From Shewanella psychrophila (GTDB taxonomy: Bacteria; Pseudomonadota; Gammaproteobacteria; Enterobacterales; Shewanellaceae), in assembly GCF_002005305.1 (NCBI RefSeq), contig NZ_CP014782.1:6138001-6202000 (forward strand): a stretch of 64,000 bases of DNA, given 5' to 3'. Below the pieces are notes generated by a model. It was not told where the DNA came from and did not search any database. It saw only the letters and a program-made list of their open reading frames with translations. The position numbers and the translations under genes were made by a program. Shown piece after piece: positions 44,488 to 53,844 of the stretch (the stretch's first letter is position 1; each line of letters starts with the position of its first letter).

Positions 44488-46137
44488 ATGGAACGCGAAT
44501 CGATGGAATTCGATGTCGTCATTGTTGGAGCTGGCCCGGCCGGTTTAGCAACGGCATGTAGACTGATGCAGATATCCCAGGACAGTGGCAACGAGCTTAC
44601 TGTTTGTGTTGTGGAGAAAGGCTCCGAAGTCGGCGCTCATATTCTTTCTGGAGCGGTATTCGAGCCCAAGGTGCTCGGAGAACTATTCAGTGACTGGAAG
44701 GAAAAAGGTGCACCACTCCACACTCAGGTCACAGACGACGAAATCTACATGCTCAGTTCAGATCAGAACGCTCGTCTGATGCCAAATTCCCTCGTACCTA
44801 AAACCATGCACAACGATGGCAACTATGTCATCAGTGTCGGCAACCTCTCCCGTTGGCTTGCCGAACGCGCCGAAGAGTTAGGCGTCGAGATATTTCCAGG
44901 CTTCCCCGCCAGTGACCTGCTGTTCAATGAAGATAACAGCGTCAAAGGCATCATAATCGGTGACATGGGCGTCGACGAAGATGGCCAACCAAAAGATGCT
45001 TACGAGCCTGGCATGGAGTTACATGCAAAATACACTATTTTCAGCGAAGGTTGCCGTGGCCACTTAGGTAAACAGCTGATCGAAAAGTATCATCTTGATA
45101 ACGGTAAGACGCCGCAGCACTACGGTCTGGGCTTCAAGGAGATCTGGAAAGTCCCCAGCGAACAACATGAGCCAGGTAAAGTGGTACATACCGGTGGCTG
45201 GCCTCTCACCGAAGGCGCATCGGGCGGTGGCTTCCTCTACCACTTAGAGGATAACCAAATTGCCGTGGGCCTTATCGTTGACCTCAACTATAAAAACCCA
45301 CATCTGAGCCCTTTCGACGAGTTTCAGCGATATAAAACCCACCCCGTGATAGCCAAGCACCTTCAAGGCGGTGAACGAGTCTGTTATGGTGCCCGGGCCA
45401 TTACCAAGGGCGGGTTAAACTCACTGCCTAAGATGACCTTCCCTGGTGGACTCATCATAGGCTGTAACGCTGGAACCCTGAATTTCGCCAAGATTAAGGG
45501 TACCCACACCGCAATGAAGAGCGGTATGTTAGCCGCTGAGACCATAGCCCATGCATTACAAGCTGGTGTGGACGGCGGTAAAGATCTCGATTGTTATAAC
45601 GAACGCTTCGAAAAGAGCTGGCTACAGGCTGAGCTATTTAGCTCCCGCAACTTCGGCCCGGCTATGCACAAGTTCGGTACTTATCTAGGTGGTGCGTTTA
45701 ATTTTATCGACCAAAACTGGTTTGGCGGTAAGTTCCCTATCACCCTAAGGGATGAGCAACCAGATTACGCACAGATGGCGGAAGTTAACGCCTATAGCAA
45801 GATTGATTACCCTAAGCCAGATGGGAAACTCAGCTTCGATAAGCTGTCATCGGTTTACCTGTCTAATACCTTTCATGAGGAAGATCAGCTCTGCCACCTG
45901 CGCCTCAAAGATGAACGCATCCCAGTGGAAGTTAACTTAGTAAAATTCGACGAACCGGCTCAGCGCTACTGCCCTGCCGGTGTCTATGAAATAATCGAAG
46001 AAGCAGGCGAAAGCAAGTTTGTGATCAATGGTCAGAACTGCATTCACTGTAAGACCTGCGATATTAAAGATCCAAGTCAAAATATCACTTGGGTTACTCC
46101 CGAGGGCGGCGGTGGTCCGAACTACCCAAATATGTAG
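44488..46137 (+). CDS. Electron transfer flavoprotein-ubiquinone oxidoreductase
   Basis: A 549-residue membrane-associated flavoprotein passing electrons from ETF to ubiquinone during fatty-acid and amino-acid oxidation. The FAD site is VVIVGAGPAGLATACRL; a 4Fe-4S ferredoxin-like tail carries CPAGVYE and CIHCKTCDIKDPSQNITW. GGLNSLPKMTFPGGLIIG is a conserved ubiquinone-side block. Length matches the family. AGAGG precedes the start; a GTG one codon earlier is possible. Its ETF partners are not in this window. A clear terminator follows. Confidence 0.97.
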   Translation: MERESMEFDVVIVGAGPAGLATACRLMQISQDSGNELTVCVVEKGSEVGAHILSGAVFEPKVLGELFSDWKEKGAPLHTQVTDDEIYMLSSDQNARLMPNSLVPKTMHNDGNYVISVGNLSRWLAERAEELGVEIFPGFPASDLLFNEDNSVKGIIIGDMGVDEDGQPKDAYEPGMELHAKYTIFSEGCRGHLGKQLIEKYHLDNGKTPQHYGLGFKEIWKVPSEQHEPGKVVHTGGWPLTEGASGGGFLYHLEDNQIAVGLIVDLNYKNPHLSPFDEFQRYKTHPVIAKHLQGGERVCYGARAITKGGLNSLPKMTFPGGLIIGCNAGTLNFAKIKGTHTAMKSGMLAAETIAHALQAGVDGGKDLDCYNERFEKSWLQAELFSSRNFGPAMHKFGTYLGGAFNFIDQNWFGGKFPITLRDEQPDYAQMAEVNAYSKIDYPKPDGKLSFDKLSSVYLSNTFHEEDQLCHLRLKDERIPVEVNLVKFDEPAQRYCPAGVYEIIEEAGESKFVINGQNCIHCKTCDIKDPSQNITWVTPEGGGGPNYPNM

Positions 46138-46158
46138 CCCCGTTTAAACAAGCTATGC

Positions 46159-46188
46159 AAAACGCGCCCGTTAATGGCGCGTTTTTTT
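46159..46188 (+). terminator. Intrinsic terminator of the ETF-QO gene
   Basis: AAAACGCGCC-cgttaat-GGCGCGTTTTTTT, a 10-bp stem followed by seven T, 20 bases after the stop. Confidence 0.95.
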
Positions 46189-46434
46189 GGTAAAGATTGT
46201 AATAAATAGGTTGCGTATAAGCTAAAAAATAACCATACTCGCATCCCCTAATAAAAGCGCTATCTAAATACCCAAGTGCTTAGTTTATATCTGAAACTCA
46301 ATATCCTACAAAACAAATCTAATCGAGCAAGCATGGCTATGCTCAATTTTAGATCCTCGGGTCACAAGCCTAATGACATTGACACGATAGCTTTCGTTTC
46401 AATCTCAGACTAGTTGCGAAAAAAGAAACTAACT
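46189..46434. other. Intergenic region before MCP gene
   Basis: No gene, repeat or conserved regulatory element was recognised. It must hold the promoter of the chemoreceptor gene. The Shine-Dalgarno before ATG 46435 is weak (AAAAAAGAAA). Confidence 0.35.
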
Positions 46435-48333
46435 ATGCTTACTATCAAACAGAAAATATTACTGACGGTTACGTTAGCCGTGCTGCTATCCACCATACTC
46501 GTTGGCGTGCTGAGTCAACGCAGCGCTAAACAAGTCATCGAACAACGTATGTTGACCTCCGAACTACCCAACATGTTGCTGCAGATCCGTAACAAGGTTG
46601 AGCTGGATATCTCAACTTTAATGAATGCCGCTGAGCAGCTTGCTAATAGCCCTATGCTGATTCAATGGCTGAAAAATGGCAGACCCGAGGCCGAAGAGGC
46701 TCTGGTGGTCGATCAGTTAAAAAAGATAACCCGCCAATATGACCTAGTGCAGGCCTCCTTCGCCGACAGAGATACAGCCGCCTATTATACCCAAGACGGT
46801 TTCCTCAGAGAATTAACCCCCGGCCAAGATGCCTGGTTCTTCGACTATAAGAACAGCGGTCAGGAGCGAATGCTTAACGTGTTCACCGAGGCCAACGGTG
46901 AAGTAAAGCTGTTTATTAATTACCAGCAGCCCTATGGGCGTGGTTTAGTCGGACTGGCTAAGTCACTGGACGATATGGTTAACCTGCTCAGTTCGTTCAA
47001 GATTGAAAAGAACGGCTTCGTCTATCTTGTCGACGCTAAAGGCGAAGTCAAACTGCATCAAGACACTCGCCGTATCGGCAAAAACCTGAGTGGCATATAC
47101 AATAATCAAGGGAATAACTTACTCAACCGCGATGAATTTAGCCTAACTAAAATTGAACAAGATGGCCAAACCATCTTGGTCGCCAGCAGTTATATCCCCT
47201 CCATGGATTGGTATCTGATTGCCCAGGTGCCACAAAATGAAGTCTTCGCTATGCTCGAGGAGTCTGCCTATCAAATTCTGATCTGGAGCCTGATAATCTC
47301 TATCATACTCATCTCTTTGGCAGTCTTAGTCGCTAGCTCAATAAGCCAGCCGATAGCTAAGGTCGCTAGCATGCTACAAGATATCGGTGAAGGTGAAGGC
47401 GATCTGCGTCAGCGCCTCCCCGTGAAAGGAAATGATGAGTTGGCTAAATTAGCCATGGGGTTCAATAGCTTCATCAGCAAGATCCAGGCATCGATTATCG
47501 AAGTCACAGAAACCAGCGAGCAGCTGAGTCAATCAGCTAAAGATGTCGCCAATCAGGCACAGCAAACTTTATCCGATAGCCAACTACAGAAAGACCAAAC
47601 CATAATGGTTGTAACTGCCATCAACGAGATGGGTGCCACAGTCAATGAAATAGCGGGCAATGCAGCCCTAGCCGCCGATACAGCCAGAAATGCCGACGCT
47701 CAGTCTAATACAGGCCAAGAAGTTGTGACCCGAGCCCGTGATACCATCAATCTTCTTTCAGATGACGTTGAACAAGTTGGTGAAGTCATCGAGTCTCTGG
47801 CCACACACACTAAGTCTATCGAAAGTATTCTAGATGTTATTCGTGCAGTTTCCGACCAAACCAACTTGTTGGCACTCAATGCAGCTATTGAGGCCGCAAG
47901 GGCCGGTGAAGCGGGTCGTGGTTTTGCCGTCGTTGCCGATGAGGTAAGAAGTCTCGCTTCCCGCACGGCAACTTCGACGAATGAAGTGCAGATCATGATT
48001 GATAAATTACAGACAGAAGCGACTCGTGCCGTCGATGCTATGACCCAGAGTCGAGCTCGCTCTCAAGAAGGCGTCACCGCCGTCGATGAGGCCAGCCAGT
48101 CACTGACAGGCATAAGCGAACAGATAGGGCATATTACCGATATGAATATTCAAGTGGCTGCGGCAACGGAAGAGCAATCGACAGTAGTGGAAGATATCAA
48201 TCGTAATGTCACCGAGATCAACGATATCACCCAGAGAACATCCGATACCGCCCATGCGGCTGCACAAGCGAGCCAATCTTTGAATCAGTTGGCGAGCCGA
48301 TTAGATACGTTAGTGGCAGGATTTAAGGTTTAA
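46435..48333 (+). CDS. Methyl-accepting chemotaxis protein
   Basis: A chemoreceptor of about 632 residues. One N-terminal helix (ILLTVTLAVLLSTILVGVL), a dCache-type periplasmic sensor (about residues 35-270) with WYLIAQVPQNEVF, a second helix, HAMP, then the cytoplasmic coiled coil. The signalling tip SDQTNLLALNAAIEAARAGE is intact. No C-terminal CheR-binding pentapeptide is present. ATG 46435 is preferred to an upstream TTG. The ligand is unknown. Confidence 0.95.
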   Translation: MLTIKQKILLTVTLAVLLSTILVGVLSQRSAKQVIEQRMLTSELPNMLLQIRNKVELDISTLMNAAEQLANSPMLIQWLKNGRPEAEEALVVDQLKKITRQYDLVQASFADRDTAAYYTQDGFLRELTPGQDAWFFDYKNSGQERMLNVFTEANGEVKLFINYQQPYGRGLVGLAKSLDDMVNLLSSFKIEKNGFVYLVDAKGEVKLHQDTRRIGKNLSGIYNNQGNNLLNRDEFSLTKIEQDGQTILVASSYIPSMDWYLIAQVPQNEVFAMLEESAYQILIWSLIISIILISLAVLVASSISQPIAKVASMLQDIGEGEGDLRQRLPVKGNDELAKLAMGFNSFISKIQASIIEVTETSEQLSQSAKDVANQAQQTLSDSQLQKDQTIMVVTAINEMGATVNEIAGNAALAADTARNADAQSNTGQEVVTRARDTINLLSDDVEQVGEVIESLATHTKSIESILDVIRAVSDQTNLLALNAAIEAARAGEAGRGFAVVADEVRSLASRTATSTNEVQIMIDKLQTEATRAVDAMTQSRARSQEGVTAVDEASQSLTGISEQIGHITDMNIQVAAATEEQSTVVEDINRNVTEINDITQRTSDTAHAAAQASQSLNQLASRLDTLVAGFKV

Positions 48334-48337
48334 AATG

Positions 48338-48375
48338 GCTTAAGTTCCTAGGCTCTAGAGCCTAGGAACTTAAGC
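48338..48375. repeat. Perfect 38-bp CTAG palindrome, bidirectional terminator
   Basis: The 38 bases starting GCTTAAGTTCCTAGG are their own reverse complement, with a CTCTAGAG centre. The palindrome lies between the convergent MCP and DUF4870 genes and is followed by TTTTA. It has the same CCTAGG core as the elements at 22186, 63203 and 63530. Confidence 0.9.
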
Positions 48376-48386
48376 TTTTAAATCAC

Positions 48387-48764
48387 CTAGACTCGTGGTT
48401 TTATGAAGGTGAGCGACAAGGGATATTTATAACTAATCCCTTCGCTGGCCTTCATTGCAGCGATAACCGTCAGCACTATATCCACTATAGCCAGCAAACC
48501 GATCAGGATGAAACCGATACCGATAAACATCAGCACACAACTTATCATCACCCAAATAATCATACTAATCTTAAAGTTCAAACAGTTACGGCCACATTCA
48601 TCAACAAAGGGGATCTCATCACGCTTCATCAGCCAAACAATAAGCGGCCCGAGTATGCTGCCAAATGGGATGAGGTAGCCGGCAAAACTGGCGACTTGCA
48701 CCAAGATCCCCATGTTCATCTCATCTCTGGTGAGCTCTTGTACTTCTTCTGTTTGCTCTGTCAC
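48387..48764 (-). CDS. DUF4870 / Tic20-like membrane protein
   Basis: About 125 residues with four hydrophobic segments. The motifs VASFAGYLIPFGSILGPLIVWL, KRDEIPFVDECGRNCLNFKIS and the C-terminal VLTVIAAMKASEGISYKYPLS are typical of DUF4870. Function is unknown. It starts with GTG, supported by AAGGAG eight bases upstream; a longer reading to 48788 starts inside the ribosome-binding region. Confidence 0.85.
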   Translation of the reverse strand: MTEQTEEVQELTRDEMNMGILVQVASFAGYLIPFGSILGPLIVWLMKRDEIPFVDECGRNCLNFKISMIIWVMISCVLMFIGIGFILIGLLAIVDIVLTVIAAMKASEGISYKYPLSLTFIKPRV

Positions 48765-48822
48765 TCGTTTCTCTCCTTGAAATATCACATTAACAACGAA
48801 ATTCTAACTAGCCCCACCACTT

Positions 48823-48836
48823 ATACCGATTGGTAT
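48823..48836. repeat. ATACC-gatt-GGTAT palindrome, second copy
   Basis: Identical in all 14 bases to the copy at 34821. It overlaps by one base the stop codon of the MOSC gene. Confidence 0.6.
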
Positions 48837-49528
48837 TACACAGGACCAATGAGGCGCATCTGCCAATTTTCAATCTTTTTATTTTCTAGTCGTCTATGCA
48901 AGCTATTAACCCAAGAAGTAGCAAGACCTTCACAGGAGGCCAGACGATCATAGCTCTTGGCATCGAATTCAGTAGAAAAATAAATTTTCATGGCATCTCG
49001 CACGCTGATATCAGTGCGGCGCTCTTTCAGATAAACACTCGCACCTTGAGTTATCTCACCGGTTTTAACTACACGATAAAACCAGCCACACAAACCACTT
49101 GTCTGCATAGCGAGGGCAAATTCTTTATGGCCAAACTGGCTATTTAACTTAAAGCAAGGCGATCTAGGCTGTGTGACTTGAAGCTCGACATCACCGATGG
49201 ATATGATGTCACCGATATTGATCTGAGTCTCATCCAGTCCTACGGTACTGATATTCTCACCCATGGCTGGCGCATCTTTAAAACCAGCCATCATGTCCCA
49301 ACGACGATACTGGCCATAATGCTCCCGTGGGAAATGATGCAGCACCCTATCTAGGCCACCATGATGCTTAGGGTCTGCCTGAGCATCACCTATCACACGC
49401 TCGCTTTCGACCCGTAGCGAAACAGAAGGCTTTTTATGAGACATTCCACTAACGATACCTGCGGTTTCGCTGAGTTGTTCCCCTAGATAAATCCCTGATA
49501 AACGTTTGATCAGTAATTGTCCCGACAT
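48836..49528 (-). CDS. MOSC-domain protein, YiiM-like
   Basis: A 230-residue protein with a MOSC domain and a C-terminal 3-alpha domain. DPKHHGGLDRVLHHFPREHY, MGENISTVGLDE and the conserved cysteine in TQPRSPCFKLN (proposed Moco ligand) are visible. E. coli YiiM reduces N-hydroxylated bases using Moco. It fits the molybdenum theme of the window but is not in the moa operon. Confidence 0.9.
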   Translation of the reverse strand: MSGQLLIKRLSGIYLGEQLSETAGIVSGMSHKKPSVSLRVESERVIGDAQADPKHHGGLDRVLHHFPREHYGQYRRWDMMAGFKDAPAMGENISTVGLDETQINIGDIISIGDVELQVTQPRSPCFKLNSQFGHKEFALAMQTSGLCGWFYRVVKTGEITQGASVYLKERRTDISVRDAMKIYFSTEFDAKSYDRLASCEGLATSWVNSLHRRLENKKIENWQMRLIGPV

Positions 49529-49676
49529 CTATCTATTCCTTAAGTTACGGCATATAAAAATAAGCTAGTAGGCTAATACAAATCTGGGCCTGAAGCTATC
49601 GACATCTTGTTGCACTGCTTCAGTGAACTAACCTTGAATCAATCGTTCGGTCTAGGTAATGAAATTCACTGCCATG

Positions 49677-51134
49677 CTACTGAGATAACACCACACGATC
49701 CCTACCGTACTCCTTGGCTTGGTATAGGGCAATATCAACGCGATTTATCATCTCCGCAGGGGTCTCATTAGGTAGATATTCGGCGACACCTATACTTACG
49801 GTGACATTCAGTTCATGCTCATTCACCCTGATTTTACGCTTGGCTATGGTGTCTCGTATACGCTCGGCAATATCCGCCCCATGGCTCAAATCTATATTAG
49901 GCAGCAACAGCAGAAACTCCTCTCCCCCCCAACGACAGACAATATCATGTTCTCGTAACTGGTTTCTTAGTATGTTAGTCACTGTTTTTATAACAAGATC
50001 GCCAATACTGTGACCATAATTATCATTCACTCTTTTAAAATTATCGATATCCAACAGCACTATCGAAACACTGGTCTGGTTTTCACTGGCTTCAATTAAC
50101 GCCTTTTCGAAATACTCTTCAAATACCTGGCGGTTAGCGGCTCCGGTTAACTTATCCGTTGAGGCCATATGTTCTAATTTTCGTTGATAACGACCCAAAG
50201 TCAGATTAGCGATGATAAGGATCCCAATAGTGACTAGAAAGCTAATGAGTAAATTTCCCCAGAAAGTGGTCAACAACTTACGCTCACTCTCCACTTCCTC
50301 CTGCTCAACGATGAGATACCACTTAAACTCAGGCACTAAACGGCTATTGATATACACAGTCTTACCGTCTCTGACATAAGAGAGAGAGGCGCTGGGGCTA
50401 GTTAAAATCCGCGTCGCCAGTTTATCTAATCCCGGCGTGTCTTGCAGTGTCTGACTCCCATTGAAAGAGCCTCCATTTAGCGTGACTTTACCCTCTCTAT
50501 CGACGAAGAATACGTGACGGTTATATCTTTTCTGATAAAGCTCCACCAGCTTCTTCACTTTATCAACTGCCAAGCCAACTCCAGTAACACCGATAAAGTT
50601 ACCTTCAAAATCAAAAACTTTATAATTTACATAAACCACTGTACGGCTACTATCCGCCGAATCGGGATCGATATTAATCTCATAAAGTTCAGACTCTGGC
50701 AGAGACCGAACACGAAAATACCAGGCATCATCGGGCTCAGTATCTTGGATCTGTTTTAAAATCCCTGTGGAGTGATAATAATTTCTACTCTTCTCTGAGA
50801 TAAAAAAACTAGTCACGGTATCGTATTTACCTTGGATCTCGCGCAAATACCGGATCAGCTTTTCCGGATCTTGCTCCTCGTCCAGAGTCCAGTCACGAAC
50901 GAAGGTATCTTGTGCCATCAGAGAAGAGATAAAGATGGGTCGCAGCAGATCTTGTTGAATTTCGGAGTAGATGTTGTCACTTGTGAGCGGCAAGGTATTC
51001 TCTTCAATCTGCTCACTTAGAGAGTCATGGGCTACACGGTAACTGATACTGCTGGTTAACAGAAACGCACTCAAGAGTAGAATCGACAGGATCCAGACGA
51101 ACTTTTTCTTATCATTCCAAGCAGTATTACCCAT
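49677..51134 (-). CDS. Diguanylate cyclase with periplasmic Cache sensor
   Basis: A 485-residue membrane protein: helix (FVWILSILLLSAFLLTSSIS), dCache-type sensor (about residues 35-285), second helix (LLISFLVTIGILIIANLTLG) and a GGDEF domain. The catalytic motif is RWGGEEFLLLLP, with the product-inhibition site REHD five residues upstream intact. It is therefore likely an active, feedback-inhibited c-di-GMP synthase. A 17-bp tandem repeat lies directly upstream of the start. Confidence 0.93.
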   Translation of the reverse strand: MGNTAWNDKKKFVWILSILLLSAFLLTSSISYRVAHDSLSEQIEENTLPLTSDNIYSEIQQDLLRPIFISSLMAQDTFVRDWTLDEEQDPEKLIRYLREIQGKYDTVTSFFISEKSRNYYHSTGILKQIQDTEPDDAWYFRVRSLPESELYEINIDPDSADSSRTVVYVNYKVFDFEGNFIGVTGVGLAVDKVKKLVELYQKRYNRHVFFVDREGKVTLNGGSFNGSQTLQDTPGLDKLATRILTSPSASLSYVRDGKTVYINSRLVPEFKWYLIVEQEEVESERKLLTTFWGNLLISFLVTIGILIIANLTLGRYQRKLEHMASTDKLTGAANRQVFEEYFEKALIEASENQTSVSIVLLDIDNFKRVNDNYGHSIGDLVIKTVTNILRNQLREHDIVCRWGGEEFLLLLPNIDLSHGADIAERIRDTIAKRKIRVNEHELNVTVSIGVAEYLPNETPAEMINRVDIALYQAKEYGRDRVVLSQ

Positions 51135-51155
51135 ACTAAGTCATCCATTACGGCA

Positions 51156-51230
51156 GAAACAGTCATCTTCCGGAAACAGTCAACTTCTGGAAATAGTCAT
51201 TTCCCAGAAAAAGCCACCCACCAGAAAAGC
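51156..51230. repeat. 17-bp degenerate tandem repeat
   Basis: Units begin GAAACAGTCATCTTCCG, GAAACAGTCAACTTCTG and GAAATAGTCATTTCCCA, then two weaker copies, all with a 17-base period. The array lies 22 bases from the diguanylate cyclase start, in its probable promoter or 5' leader. Confidence 0.7.
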
Positions 51231-51554
51231 AACCTTATTATAACAACTTATTAAATATTAACCTGAAATCGCTTGAAATAGCATCGAAATTGGAGAACGG
51301 AAATAAGAAACACAATTTGATGGCAGAGTTAGATTGCCGGAATAAAAAAATGCCCTGCTGGGGAGCAGGGCAAAGCACATGATAAAAAACATATAGAAGC
51401 CAATGCAGAAAGGTGCAAGTTCAGTCTATAAAGCTAGAATAAAGTTGTAAGGTTACAGGCATATGGCTAAATGATGAGAGATTTATGACACAAAGAGCAG
51501 CTCAAGACAGAGCTAAGGAAGTGTCGAATTTTAAGCTGTAAGACTCAAGCTTCT
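51231..51554. other. Intergenic region with orphan minus-strand terminator
   Basis: No supported coding gene. It holds the terminator at 51351-51372. The 180 bases between that hairpin and the PfkB gene could be a long 3' leader-out region or encode a small RNA. Confidence 0.4.
51351..51372 (-). terminator. Strong minus-strand terminator
   Basis: TGCCCTGCT-gggg-AGCAGGGCA. An A run (51344-51350) on the plus strand yields a seven-base U tract on minus-strand RNA. It lies about 180 bases beyond the PfkB stop. Confidence 0.88.
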
Positions 51555-52391
51555 CTATTCAAGATATGTCTTTAATGCTGCTCCAGGAATTGAGCTTTGA
51601 GTCGCTACGGCAAATGCTGCCCACTGAGCGCCCTCTTTCATGGCATCTGTGATGGTCAATCCTGTTGTCATGCCATGAATCAGACCCGATGCATAGGCAT
51701 CACCGGCACCAGTGGTATCGATAACTGTAGAGGTAATCGCCACTACGTGTGTGCTGTCATTGCCAGAATACAGCATTGCCCCATCGACACCGTCGGTAAC
51801 GATAAAGTACTTAAGAGAGTCCCCAGCTATGCTCAAACCATATTCCCATGGAGATAGCTCACTTCGCCCTGCCATATCAGTCTTAGAGGCGATCAAGATA
51901 TGACAAGGCCTGAGTCTGTCATCTTTCGCCAGCTGAGCAAACACTAAGCTATGATTCAAGGCGGTTTTAGCCCAACTCACCACGCCTTCCGCCGACGAGT
52001 TAAAATACACTGCATCCCACTGAGACCATACAGGCGGAGCGGCTAATTCGAAGATGGGTCTTTGGGGTCTAATGATGGTTCGCTCACCGTCCGGCGTCAT
52101 CACTAATAACATCTCATTGCTGGTTTCATCGTGCCTTTGGATAAGATGACATTCGATGCCTTGAGTACTCGCCTCAGCTAGCAACCAGTCACCAATCTTA
52201 TCTCGTCCTACCTGACTAACCAAGGCGACTCTATGATGTGCCCAGACTAATCCTAACCCAGTATTGGCACCTCCTCCTCCCAACCTTTGCCCCCCATCCT
52301 GATAATGAAAACGCCCACCAGTTTGCAGGGCTTTATCCAACTGCAGGATACGGTCACAGTTCAAATTAGCAATCAGAAGAATATTGGCCAT
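51555..52391 (-). CDS. PfkB-family carbohydrate/nucleoside kinase
   Basis: A 278-residue ribokinase-fold kinase. The N-terminal substrate motif is RLGGGGANTGLGLVWAH and the C-terminal catalytic motif DTTGAGDAYASGLIHG holds the base Asp. The acceptor is not identifiable: ribokinase, fructokinase or nucleoside kinase relatives are all possible. It is slightly short for the family (290-310). No sugar-use genes surround it. Confidence 0.87.
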   Translation of the reverse strand: MANILLIANLNCDRILQLDKALQTGGRFHYQDGGQRLGGGGANTGLGLVWAHHRVALVSQVGRDKIGDWLLAEASTQGIECHLIQRHDETSNEMLLVMTPDGERTIIRPQRPIFELAAPPVWSQWDAVYFNSSAEGVVSWAKTALNHSLVFAQLAKDDRLRPCHILIASKTDMAGRSELSPWEYGLSIAGDSLKYFIVTDGVDGAMLYSGNDSTHVVAITSTVIDTTGAGDAYASGLIHGMTTGLTITDAMKEGAQWAAFAVATQSSIPGAALKTYLE

Positions 52392-52533
52392 TAACAGGCT
52401 CGCAATAGAGATGTCATAAAATGATGGTAAGGGATTTTTCCAATGTAGCCAACTCTGATTGAGTTAACTTAGTGGTTAGAGCAAGAAAAATTACAGAAGT
52501 AGTGAATATTTATAAAGCCTTCTTAATAAAAAA

Positions 52534-52962
52534 TCACTTCACAATATACATGCCTTCACTCTCGGGACTACTGAGCTTAAAACCAAACTTATTATACAAA
52601 TCAGGCACATCAGCCATCAAGGTAATATAAGCGCCGATAGGTGCTTCACGCTCGAGATAATTCATAATCTGTTGCATTATTTCACGCCCTAAGCCCTGGC
52701 CCTGATAATCAGGGTCCACAGCAATATCGACTATTTCAAAGTTCAGTACCCCATCACCAACCACACGACCCATGGCTATTATTTGGTGTTCGAGATTTGA
52801 GTCATCGACTCTGACATATACTCCATACAGACTACAAGGCAGGCCTCTCACCACAGCCTCTCTCGGTCTTGGCGTCAGTCCTGAGATGTATCTCAATCTG
52901 ATAAAGTCATCCACTGGTGCGACTTCTTGTACTACGGATAAGTTAGCAACTAGCTCAGGCAT
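52534..52962 (-). CDS. GNAT-family N-acetyltransferase
   Basis: About 142 residues. The acetyl-CoA loop is VDIAVDPDYQGQGLGREIMQ, and LYNKFGFKL lies near the end. MPELVANLSVVQEV was taken as the start; an ATG nine codons earlier (52989) would overlap the next gene, and neither has a clear Shine-Dalgarno. Substrate is unknown. It follows a second GNAT gene in the same direction with almost no gap. Confidence 0.83.
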   Translation of the reverse strand: MPELVANLSVVQEVAPVDDFIRLRYISGLTPRPREAVVRGLPCSLYGVYVRVDDSNLEHQIIAMGRVVGDGVLNFEIVDIAVDPDYQGQGLGREIMQQIMNYLEREAPIGAYITLMADVPDLYNKFGFKLSSPESEGMYIVK

Positions 52963-52967
52963 AGGTA

Positions 52968-53528
52968 TTAACCAACACAGGGCCTCCATTCTGAAGCTAA
53001 CATAGCATATTGAAATTCACTGCCCCAAGCCCCCTTAAAAAACACATTCTCGATAAAATGAGCTTCCCGTCTAAAGCCCACTCTTTCTAACAGCAACCAA
53101 GATGGGACATTTTCAGCATCTGTAGTCGCTATCACTCTATGGGGTTTTAGCTGGGTAAATAGGTATGTCAGCAGACCGAGTACGGCTTCGGATGCAAAAC
53201 CTTGCCCCTGAAAATCAGGCGCGAAGGTGAAGCCTATCTCTATCTGCTCATCATCGATAAAATGAACCGCAAGATCGCCCAGCAACTGACTAGCTTCAAC
53301 TTTGGAATCCGTTTTCGTGGTGATCGCCAACTGAAACCAGTGGCCTACCGCACCAAATGGCACCCTTTGCATCTCTTCGAACAGAGACAGAGCATCCTGA
53401 TAGCAATATTCACTCCAACTCTGATACTTAGCCACATCGGGCAAGGCCCTGTAATCGGCAAAAAATTGCAGATCATTTAGCTCAAACTCACGACAGATAA
53501 TACGTTCAGTCTGAAATAAAACTTTCAT
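52968..53528 (-). CDS. RimJ/RimL-type GNAT acetyltransferase
   Basis: About 186 residues of the Acetyltransf_3 class: RIICREFELNDLQFFADYRA at the N-terminus, FTFAPDFQGQGFASEAVLGL for acetyl-CoA binding and ATTDAENVPSWLLLERVGF at the end. Relatives acetylate protein N-termini or small molecules. ATG 53528 is preferred because GGAG lies nine bases upstream. It is followed directly by another GNAT gene and preceded by the ABM gene, a likely three-gene operon. Confidence 0.88.
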   Translation of the reverse strand: MKVLFQTERIICREFELNDLQFFADYRALPDVAKYQSWSEYCYQDALSLFEEMQRVPFGAVGHWFQLAITTKTDSKVEASQLLGDLAVHFIDDEQIEIGFTFAPDFQGQGFASEAVLGLLTYLFTQLKPHRVIATTDAENVPSWLLLERVGFRREAHFIENVFFKGAWGSEFQYAMLASEWRPCVG

Positions 53529-53565
53529 ATTTAACATCTCCAAAGTGTTGCCAGAAAGAGATTAA

Positions 53566-53844
53566 TCACGACAGGTAATAATTCCCTTTAGGAACCCCGC
53601 CAAAGAGTGGCATCGCAGCCTGCATCTGATCTTTAGGGAAATTATCGACTGAAGCCTGATGGGCTTCTACACTTAGCCAACGTTCGATGACGGCAAAAGA
53701 TTCCGGACTATCCTGTTTCCGAAGTAGATCATAGGAAACACATCCCTTTGACTGGATTATATATGAGCTAAGCGATTGTAAAAAAAGATATAACTCTTCG
53801 CTTTTACCTTCGGCAGCCTGAAATTCTCCAATACGCACAATCAT
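53566..53844 (-). CDS. Antibiotic biosynthesis monooxygenase (ABM)-domain protein
   Basis: A 92-residue dimeric ferredoxin-like protein: MIVRIGEFQAAEGKSEELYL, then GCVSYDLLRKQDSPESFAVI and ERWLSVEAHQAS, the YgiN/ABM pattern. Despite the name most members are quinol monooxygenases or have no known role. It lies 37 bases upstream of the GNAT pair. Confidence 0.88.
   Translation of the reverse strand: MIVRIGEFQAAEGKSEELYLFLQSLSSYIIQSKGCVSYDLLRKQDSPESFAVIERWLSVEAHQASVDNFPKDQMQAAMPLFGGVPKGNYYLS

Noticed and set aside
53566..53844. Antibiotic biosynthesis gene
   Set aside because: The ABM domain name is historical; there are no biosynthetic neighbours.
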